A DNA stretch of 64,000 nt from Baekduia alba (GTDB taxonomy: Bacteria > Actinomycetota > Thermoleophilia > Solirubrobacterales > Solirubrobacteraceae): NCBI RefSeq assembly GCF_028416635.1, contig NZ_CP114013.1, positions 1,612,001 to 1,676,000 on the forward strand, in the 5' to 3' direction. Every line of letters begins with the position of its first letter. Within the stretch, counting starts at the first letter, position 1. A program made the translations under genes and the position numbers. Positions 58,063 through 64,000 of this stretch are shown here, piece by piece. The notes under the pieces were generated by a model, which was not told the DNA's origin, searched no databases, and saw only the letters and a program-made list of their open reading frames with translations.

Positions 58063-59253
58063 ATGGCTTCCCCCTTGGAGATCCTCGCCCGCGACCCCGG
58101 CTCGCTGGCCCGTGCCGGCGTCCTGCGCACCGCCCACGGCGAGATCCGCACGCCCGCGTTCGTCCCGCTGGCCACCAAGGCGACCGTCAAGGGGCTGACG
58201 CCGCAGGAGGTCCGCGACCTCGGCTACGACATGGTGCTGGGCAACACCTATCACCTGTTCCTGGAGCCGGGCCACGAGCGCATCGCCGGGCTCGGCGGCC
58301 TCCACGAGTTCATGCGCTGGGAGCACCCGATCATCACCGACTCGGGCGGCTTCCAGGTGTTCTCGATGGGTCACGGGACCGTGGCCGACGAGATCAAGGG
58401 CCGCGCGTCGCACGGCGGCGCGCGGCACGGCAAGACGCTCGGGATCACCGAGGAGGGCGTCCGCTTCCGGTCCCACATCGACGGCTCGGAGAAGTTCCTG
58501 GCGCCCGAGACCTCGATGGAGATCCAGGCCGCGCTCGGCTCCGACATCGCGCTGGTCTTCGACGAGTGCACGCCCTTCAACGTCAGCAAGGACTACACCG
58601 CGCGCTCGACCGAGCGCACGCACCGCTGGCTCGAGCGCTGCCTGGACTGGCACGACGCCAACGGCCCGGAGGACCAGCTGGTGTACGGGATCGTCCAGGG
58701 CGGCGTCTACGAGGACCTGCGCCAGGAGTCGGCCCGGGTGATCGGCGCCTCGCGCGCCGACGGCATCGCGATCGGCGGCTCGCTCGGCGCCGACAAGCCG
58801 CAGATGTACGAGGTCGTGGAGATGGCGACGTCGGTCCTGCCGGAGGCGCCGCCGCGCCACCTGCTCGGCATCGGCGACATCGACGACCTGATCCGCGGCA
58901 CGGAGCTGGGCATCGACACCTTCGACTGCGCGATGCCGACGCGCCTGGGCCGCCACGGCGTCGCGCTGATCCCGGACCCGGACAAGCGCTGGCGCGTCGA
59001 CCTGACCGCCGGGCGCTTCAAGGACTCCGACGAGCCGATCTACGAGGGCTGCCCGTGCCCGACATGCGCCTACGGCTACACCCGCGGCTACCTGCGCTAC
59101 CTCGTCAACAACCGCGAGCTGACGGGCCTGCGGCTGCTCGTGGTGCACAACCTCGCGTTCGTCCGCCGCACGATGACCCGGATGCGCCAGGCCATCGTCG
59201 ACGGCCGGCTGGCCGCAGAGGCCGCGGCGCTGCGCGGCGGCCTCGCGCCCTAG
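58063..59253 (+). CDS. tgt: Queuine tRNA-ribosyltransferase
   Basis: A 396-aa TIM-barrel enzyme that swaps guanine-34 for a queuine precursor in GUN-anticodon tRNAs. It has the base-binding ITDSGGFQVFSMG, the VYGIVQGGVYEDLRQES loop, the nucleophile region GIDTFDCAMPTRLGRHG and zinc ligands C-x-C-x2-C plus His (GCPCPTCAYGYTRGYLRYL to VHN). The length is normal. No other queuosine genes are nearby. Confidence 0.96.
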   Translation: MASPLEILARDPGSLARAGVLRTAHGEIRTPAFVPLATKATVKGLTPQEVRDLGYDMVLGNTYHLFLEPGHERIAGLGGLHEFMRWEHPIITDSGGFQVFSMGHGTVADEIKGRASHGGARHGKTLGITEEGVRFRSHIDGSEKFLAPETSMEIQAALGSDIALVFDECTPFNVSKDYTARSTERTHRWLERCLDWHDANGPEDQLVYGIVQGGVYEDLRQESARVIGASRADGIAIGGSLGADKPQMYEVVEMATSVLPEAPPRHLLGIGDIDDLIRGTELGIDTFDCAMPTRLGRHGVALIPDPDKRWRVDLTAGRFKDSDEPIYEGCPCPTCAYGYTRGYLRYLVNNRELTGLRLLVVHNLAFVRRTMTRMRQAIVDGRLAAEAAALRGGLAP

Positions 59254-59318
59254 CGCGCCCGCGGTCGGCGTGTCCGATCGCACATGGCGTCCGCGCCGAT
59301 CGGTGAGAGGATGGCCTC

Positions 59319-60662
59319 ATGATCGGGCAGGCCGTCCTCGCGGCGCTGGCTCCGGGCGAGCAGCAGCACCTGCTCGACGCGCGGCAGATGCAGGCGCTGT
59401 CGTTCAGCGTGCACATCCCGCTCGTGTGCTTCGGCACGGCGTTCCCGGCCATGATCCTGTTCGCGGAGTGGCTGTCGCATCGGACCGGCGACGCCGAGCT
59501 GCGGCGCCTGGCCCGGCGCTGGTCGCGCGTGATGGTCGCGCTGTTCGCCGTCGGCGTGATCACCGGCACGATCCTCAGCTTCGAGATGGGGCTGCTGTGG
59601 CCGGCGTTCACGGCGACGTTCGGCTCGGTCTTCGGCCTCGGCTTCGCGATCGAGGGCTTCTCGTTCTTCCTCGAGGCGATCTTCATCGGGATCTACGTCT
59701 ACGGCTGGGACCGGCTGTCGCCGCGGCTGCACATGCTCAGCGCGGTCCCGATCATCCTCACGGGCTTCACCGGCTCGTTCATGGTGATCGCGGTCAACGC
59801 CTGGATGAACCACCCGTCGGGCTTCCATCTGGTCGGCGGCCAGGTGATCGACGTCCACCCGTGGCGGGCGCTGTTCGACAACCCGTACTTCTGGCACGAG
59901 ATCGCGCACATGTACTTGGCCGGCTACATCGTCACGGGCTTCGTGCTCGCGGCGATCTACGGCTTCGGCTGGCTGCGCGGCCGGCGCGGGCGCTACGAGC
60001 GCGCCGCGCTGGCGATCCCGCTGACGATCGCCGCGCTCGCCGCGCCGGTGCAGATCCTGGTCGGCGACTGGGCGGCGCGCGACGTCGCCGAGTACCAGCC
60101 GACGAAGCTCGCGGCGCTCGAGGGGCTGGGCAGGACCGAGAAGGGCGCGCCGGTCCACATCGCCGGCTGGTACGACGCCGGCCGCGGCGAGGTGCGCTAC
60201 GGCATCCCGATCCCGCACGCGCTGTCGTTCCTGGCCTTCCACCGGTTCAACGCGCAGGTCCAGGGGCTGGACGCCGTCGCGCCGGCGGACCGCCCGCCGG
60301 TCAACGTCACGCGCTTCGCGTTCCAGACGATGGTCGGCATCGGCACGCTGCTCGCGCTGCTCGGCGTCTTCTACCTCGTCGTGCGCGTGCGCTTCAAACG
60401 GCTGCCGGAGACGGTCTGGTTCTACCGCGCGCTCGTGCTCGCCGGGCCGCTGTCGCTCGTCGCGCTGATCGCCGGCTGGGTGACGACCGAGGTCGGGCGC
60501 CAGCCATGGGTCGTCTACGGCTCGATGCGGACGGCCCAGGCCGTGACCGGCGCGGGGCCGATCCCGTACGGCTACGCGACGCTGGTCATCGTCTACCTGG
60601 CGGTCGCGGGCGGCGTGGTGTGGATCCTGCGGCGCCTGGCGCGCGCGGAGCTGGCGGCGTGA
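59319..60662 (+). CDS. cydA: Cytochrome bd oxidase subunit I
   Basis: A 447-aa quinol oxidase subunit with about nine helices. A haem-ligand His is H32 in FSVHIPLVCFG. Other marks are GFAIEGFSFFLEAIFIGIYVYGWDRL, the b558 His near FWHEIAHMYLAGY and the GWVTTEVGRQPW segment. The Q-loop between helices 6 and 7 is short, so it is the S-form of CydA. Ribosome site GAGAGG (59304-59309) precedes the ATG. It overlaps cydB by GTGA. It reduces oxygen at high affinity. Confidence 0.95.
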   Translation: MIGQAVLAALAPGEQQHLLDARQMQALSFSVHIPLVCFGTAFPAMILFAEWLSHRTGDAELRRLARRWSRVMVALFAVGVITGTILSFEMGLLWPAFTATFGSVFGLGFAIEGFSFFLEAIFIGIYVYGWDRLSPRLHMLSAVPIILTGFTGSFMVIAVNAWMNHPSGFHLVGGQVIDVHPWRALFDNPYFWHEIAHMYLAGYIVTGFVLAAIYGFGWLRGRRGRYERAALAIPLTIAALAAPVQILVGDWAARDVAEYQPTKLAALEGLGRTEKGAPVHIAGWYDAGRGEVRYGIPIPHALSFLAFHRFNAQVQGLDAVAPADRPPVNVTRFAFQTMVGIGTLLALLGVFYLVVRVRFKRLPETVWFYRALVLAGPLSLVALIAGWVTTEVGRQPWVVYGSMRTAQAVTGAGPIPYGYATLVIVYLAVAGGVVWILRRLARAELAA

Positions 60663-61900
60663 GCCTCGCCGACGTCCCGATGCTGTTCATCCTCGCGGGC
60701 CTGATCGCCTACGTGGCGCTGGCCGGCCCGGACTTCGGCGCCGCGATCTGGCAGCTCACCGCTGGTCGCGACGAGGACGGCGAGCGGCTGCGCGACCTCG
60801 CCCACGACGCGATGGCGCCGGTGTGGGAGGCCAACCACGTGTGGTTGATCTTCGTCCTGACCGTGATGTGGACGAGCTACCCGGAGGCGTTCGGCTCGAT
60901 CGCCTCGACGCTGTGCATCGCGCTGTTCCTCGCCGGGCTCGGGATCGTCGTGCGCGGCGCGGCCTACGCGCTGCGCTCGGGCGCGAAGGGGCTGCGCGAG
61001 CAGACGCGGATCGACACGCTGTCGGCCGGCTCCTCGATCCTGACCCCGTTCGCGCTGGGCGCCGCGATCGGCGGCGTCGCGTCCGGGCGCGTCCCGGTCG
61101 GCAACGCGGCGGGGGACCTCTGGTCGAGCTGGATCAACCCCACGTCCTTGATCACGGGCGCGATCGCCGTGGCGACCGCCGCCTACCTCGCGGCCGTGTT
61201 CCTCAGCGGCGACGCGGTGCGCCTCGGCCAGCCGGAGCTCGCCGAGCGGTTCCGGCGCCGCGCGCTCGGGTCCGGCGTGCTCGCGGGCGCGCTGGCGGCG
61301 GCCGGCCTCGTCGTCCTGCACGAGGACGCGCGCCGCATCTACGACGGGCTGGTGTCCGGCGACGGGCGCCCGGCGCTGATCGCCTCCGTGCTGGCCGGCG
61401 TCGCGACGCTCGCGCTCGTCGTCGTCCGCCGCTACGAGCCGGCGCGCTACAGCGCCGCGCTGGCGGTCGCCGCGATCGTGATCGGCTGGGCGCTGGCGCA
61501 GCAGCCAATCCTGCTGCCCGGCCTGACGATCCACCAGGCGGCGGCGCCGCACACGACGCTCGTCGCGGTCGTGATCGCGGTGACGGCCGGCGGGCTGATC
61601 GTCTTCCCGTCGCTGGCGCTGCTGTTCCGGTTGACGCTCGGCGGCACGCTGCGCGGCGGCCACGGCGACGAGGGCACCGCCGTGGCGCCGGCCGGCCCGC
61701 CGCCGGCTCGCGCGCTGGTCGACGTCGCGACCCAGGGCCTGCTCGTGCGCGGCGCGCTCGCGTGCCTGGTCGTCGGCTTCGGCTTCCTCTCCGTGCTCGA
61801 CGCCGGCTGGGCGCACGCGATCGGCGTCGCCGCGCTGCTCGGCTTCATCGTGCTCGGCTTCGTCGCCGTGCTGCCGCGCGACCTGCTGGGCGACGCCTGA
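60659..61900 (+). CDS. cydB: Cytochrome bd oxidase subunit II
   Basis: A 413-aa partner of CydA with about ten helices: ALAGPDFGAAIWQL, APVWEANHVWLIFVLTVMWTSYPEAF, GGVASGRVPVGNAAGDLWSSWINPTSLI and HQAAAPHTTL are family segments. GTG 60659 overlaps the cydA stop. The usual cydDC maturation transporter genes do not follow, so they lie elsewhere or are absent. The C-terminus is a final helix (AIGVAALLGFIVLGFVAVL). Confidence 0.94.
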   Translation: MSLADVPMLFILAGLIAYVALAGPDFGAAIWQLTAGRDEDGERLRDLAHDAMAPVWEANHVWLIFVLTVMWTSYPEAFGSIASTLCIALFLAGLGIVVRGAAYALRSGAKGLREQTRIDTLSAGSSILTPFALGAAIGGVASGRVPVGNAAGDLWSSWINPTSLITGAIAVATAAYLAAVFLSGDAVRLGQPELAERFRRRALGSGVLAGALAAAGLVVLHEDARRIYDGLVSGDGRPALIASVLAGVATLALVVVRRYEPARYSAALAVAAIVIGWALAQQPILLPGLTIHQAAAPHTTLVAVVIAVTAGGLIVFPSLALLFRLTLGGTLRGGHGDEGTAVAPAGPPPARALVDVATQGLLVRGALACLVVGFGFLSVLDAGWAHAIGVAALLGFIVLGFVAVLPRDLLGDA

Positions 61901-61965
61901 CCAAGCGGCCAGAAGCGTCGAAAGGCCCTCAAGTGGAGCGGTTATGCGGCCGACCACGCACAGTG

Positions 61966-62442
61966 ATGAGACGACTCGCTGCCTTCACCGCCGCCGTCGC
62001 CCTGCTGGCGACCGCCGCGCCCGTGCCGCTGGCCGGCGCGCAGACGTCCGAGGCGACGTTCAACCACCGCGCCAACGACGCGTGCGCGAGCGCGGGCGCG
62101 AAGATCGAGTCGCTCCCGACGACCGACGCCGACTCGGTCGTCAAGAACTTCCGCGCGACGACGAAGGTCCTCGACGGGCTCGTCAAGCGGCTGAACCGCA
62201 TCGAGGCGCCGAAGGCGTCCAACAAGCAGTACCGCCGCCTCGTCGCGGCGCTGCGCCAGGAGAACGCCCTGCTGGTCCAGGCCCTGGGCCAGGCCCGCGC
62301 GCATCACGTCAGCAAGTCCGCGGACCTGCTGTTCAAGTCGGTCAAGGCCGGCCAGCGCAGCGTGCGGATCGCGACCGACCTCGACCTCACCGAGTGCGCC
62401 CGCGACCGCTACACGGGCGTCACGAACGGCTCGAACGGCTAG
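61966..62442 (+). CDS. Small secreted helical protein, unknown function
   Basis: A 158-aa protein with a clean signal peptide (MRRLAAFTAAVALLATAAPVPLAGAQ, cleaved near residue 26; shown here in parts as RRLAAF and PLAGAQ). The mature part is an all-helical bundle with two cysteines (NDACASAG and LTECARDR) that may pair. Helices carry RATTKVLDGLVKRLNRIEAPK and RRLVAALRQENALLVQALGQ. GTG 61963 is an alternative start. It overlaps the convergent SDR gene by 4 bp. The function is unknown. Confidence 0.7.
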   Translation: MRRLAAFTAAVALLATAAPVPLAGAQTSEATFNHRANDACASAGAKIESLPTTDADSVVKNFRATTKVLDGLVKRLNRIEAPKASNKQYRRLVAALRQENALLVQALGQARAHHVSKSADLLFKSVKAGQRSVRIATDLDLTECARDRYTGVTNGSNG

Positions 62443-63389
62443 GGGAGCTCGGACCCCGACCCGACGCGCGGCAGCTTGCCCTTGGCGGCGGCTGGCCGCG
62501 CGTAGCGCGCGTTGACGTGGGTGCCGGTCGGCGCCCCGTCGCTGGCGTCGCGCTCCGCGGCCTGCGCCGCCTCGATCGCGGCGATGCCGTCCTTCGGCCG
62601 CGCCTGCTGGCCGCGCTCGACCAGCGGCTGCAGGATGCCGCGCAGCTTGATGAGGATCCACGACCAGCGCGGCGCGTAGGTGATCCGCAGCCGGCCGGTC
62701 ACGCCGCGCTCGATCGCGTCGCCCGCGGCGCTGAGCGGGATCGGCTTGGTCATGAAGCTCGGGCTGGCTTCGCGCGACAGCACGGCGGCGGGATGCGCGA
62801 ACGCGTCGCGCACCATGTCGGTGTCGATGAACCCGAAGTAGGCGACGCCGACCTTCGTGCCGGTGTGCGCGAGCTCGGACCGCAGCGCGTCGCCGAACGC
62901 CTCCACGCCGGCCTTGGCCATCGTGTACGGCCCCATGAGCGGCAGGTGCACGACCGCCGACATGGAGGAGATGAGCAGGATGTAGCCCTGGCGCTCGGTG
63001 ACGTGGGCGACCGTGGCCCGGACCGTCCGCCAGACGCCGAGCAGGTTGACCTCGATCACGCGCTCGAAGTCCTCGACCGCCATGCCGGCGACCGTGCCGA
63101 CGTTCGAGACGCCCGCGTTGGCGATGCAGACGTCGATGCCGGCGAAGCGCGCGACCGTGCCGTCCACCGCGGCCGCGAGCTGCTCGGGATCGGTGACGTC
63201 GGCGTGGAAGGCGGCGGCGCGATCGCCGAGCTCGGCGGCGCGGGCGTTCAGCTCGTCGGGCTCCAGCCCCACCAGCGCGACCGACGCGCCACGCGCGTAC
63301 AGGCGCTTGGCGGCCTCGAAGCCGATCCCGCGCGCCGCGCCCGTGATGAACGCGACCTTGCCGTTGACGTCGTACTCCTCGCGAGCCAT
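62439..63389 (-). CDS. Short-chain dehydrogenase/reductase
   Basis: A 316-aa NAD(P)-dependent SDR. It has the cofactor motif TGAARGIG (about residues 16-23), CIANAGVSN, the catalytic Ser of LLISSMSAV and Tyr/Lys of YTMAKAG. A C-terminal extension of about 60 residues (after WSWILIKLRGILQPL) is hydrophobic then polar and may touch the membrane. The ATG at 63389 has a minus-strand TAGGCT six bases upstream. The substrate is unknown; the closest general type is an SDR acting on lipid or steroid-like substrates. Confidence 0.9.
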   Translation of the reverse strand: MAREEYDVNGKVAFITGAARGIGFEAAKRLYARGASVALVGLEPDELNARAAELGDRAAAFHADVTDPEQLAAAVDGTVARFAGIDVCIANAGVSNVGTVAGMAVEDFERVIEVNLLGVWRTVRATVAHVTERQGYILLISSMSAVVHLPLMGPYTMAKAGVEAFGDALRSELAHTGTKVGVAYFGFIDTDMVRDAFAHPAAVLSREASPSFMTKPIPLSAAGDAIERGVTGRLRITYAPRWSWILIKLRGILQPLVERGQQARPKDGIAAIEAAQAAERDASDGAPTGTHVNARYARPAAAKGKLPRVGSGSELP

Positions 63390-63395
63390 CGGCGA

Positions 63396-63401
63396 AGCCT
63401 A
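63396..63401 (-). promoter_or_regulatory. Candidate -10 element of the SDR gene
   Basis: The minus strand reads TAGGCT with six bases before the ATG at 63389, fitting the leaderless pattern. Confidence 0.35.
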
Positions 63402-63430
63402 GGTCACGACCGGCCGGCCGCGCGCCGGCG

Positions 63431-64000
63431 TCAGCGCGTGTTGTCCTGGATCAACGACTTGAGGTCGGTGACGACCTGGTCGGCGTTGTCGTGGACGACC
63501 TCGCGCAGGTGCACGGAGTTGTCGTTGGACGACGTCGCCACGTAGGCCGCGGCGCCCGCGGCGACCAGGATCGCCATCAGGAAGAGGAAGGTGATGAAGC
63601 GCCGGAACGCCCCGCGGCGGCGCTTCTTGCGCGGCCGGGCGGCCGGCGCCTGGGCGCGCTCGCCGCGGGCGCGGGGGGACTCGCGGACCGGCGGGGGCGG
63701 CGCGGGCGCGGCGGGCGGCGGACGGCGCGGCTGGCGGGGCTCGCGCGGGACGACCAGCGGGCCGGTGCTGGGCTCGCCGGCCAGGACCGTGGTCGCCGAG
63801 GTCTCGTCGTCGTAGCCCCCGACCACGTGCGTCGCGTCCCCGTCGGGCCCGATCCCCTTGGCGCCGTCGACCACCGCGACGCGCATCGCGTCGGCGCTCT
63901 CGTAGCGGCGCCGCGGCGTCAGCGCCAGCGCGCGCTCGACCGCGACGCTCAGCGCCGGCGGGATCGACGGGTCGACGTGGTGCAGCGGCGGCGGGACCTC
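63431..64000 (-). CDS. Ser/Thr protein kinase, C-terminal part (runs off the window)
   Basis: The minus-strand frame is open to the window edge; 189 codons are visible. The first residues (DPSIPPALSVAVERALALTP, then RRRYESADAM) are the end of a Hanks-type kinase C-lobe, as in PknB relatives. A cytoplasmic Pro/Arg-rich juxtamembrane stretch, one helix (FITFLFLMAILVAAGAAAYVAT) and a short extracellular tail of about 35 residues follow. There is no PASTA domain, so it differs from PknB. The catalytic motifs lie beyond the window. Confidence 0.85.
   Translation of the reverse strand, partial: EVPPPLHHVDPSIPPALSVAVERALALTPRRRYESADAMRVAVVDGAKGIGPDGDATHVVGGYDDETSATTVLAGEPSTGPLVVPREPRQPRRPPPAAPAPPPPVRESPRARGERAQAPAARPRKKRRRGAFRRFITFLFLMAILVAAGAAAYVATSSNDNSVHLREVVHDNADQVVTDLKSLIQDNTR

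Overview
The window is very GC-rich and densely packed. It has frequent GTG starts, many ATGA, GTGA and TGATG stop/start overlaps, and protein families typical of Actinobacteria: an F420/deazaflavin-type reductase, a FadA2-FabG4-HtdX-like lipid cluster, 11-bp Streptomyces-style PHO boxes, and lipoproteins. The mix (monoderm-type MacAB, CBS/DRTGG pyrophosphatase, CydAB, Tgt, a partly kept uvrC/rapZ/gap-pgk-tpi neighbourhood) suggests a deep-branching actinobacterium such as a Thermoleophilia/Solirubrobacterales member. The lineage is inferred, not proven. I saw no rRNA, tRNA, CRISPR array, insertion sequence or prophage.

1-10.2 kb is a phosphate region. It starts with a PstB-like ATPase and three envelope or zinc-ribbon genes, then a CYTH triphosphatase and a DUF47 PhoU-like protein read leftward. 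An orphan PhoB-type DNA-binding domain follows, then pstS-pstC-pstA-pstB-phoU and a PhoB/PhoP-type response regulator. Three arrays of 11-bp direct repeats look like PHO boxes: before the orphan regulator and DUF47 gene, before pstS, and (reverse strand) before the response regulator. Between pstS and pstC lie three tandem 56-bp copies of an 18-codon ORF, joined to each other and to both pst genes by TGATG overlaps. This is the most unusual item in the window.

10.2-17.4 kb is accessory: a small membrane protein, an unrecognised 405-aa protein of more ordinary base composition, a membrane protein of uncertain start, and a TadE/TadG-like cluster. The cluster ends in a fusion of a pilin-like membrane anchor, a VanY-type D,D-peptidase and a lytic transglycosylase. 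An acyltransferase-3 follows. 17.4-21 kb holds divergent thiolase and FabG4-MaoC genes around a small operator. 21-29 kb has two small membrane ORFs, an MFS exporter, a molybdopterin oxidoreductase, an HDOD-GGDEF protein, a SnoaL-like protein, a LysR regulator and two small genes.

29-47 kb has RecQ (with a PcrA-like C-terminal Tudor domain) divergent from uvrC, an arginase-family protein, a lipoprotein divergent from a MacA-MacB ATPase-MacB permease-DUF5666 operon, a CBS/DRTGG pyrophosphatase, a DUF2127 protein, rapZ, a VOC protein, and the glycolytic operon gap-pgk-tpiA-gpmI. 47-64 kb has a hybrid histidine kinase, a deazaflavin-type reductase, an MFS pump with a divergent MarR regulator, a second MarR, and a three-gene module (DUF4097-like protein, NarL-type histidine kinase, sugar-binding-type lipoprotein). 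It continues with AKR-nadK divergent from tgt, cydAB, a small secreted protein, an SDR and the C-terminal part of a Ser/Thr protein kinase.

Many genes carry a TAnnnT hexamer 6-10 bases before the start codon, pointing to widespread leaderless or very short-leader transcripts.
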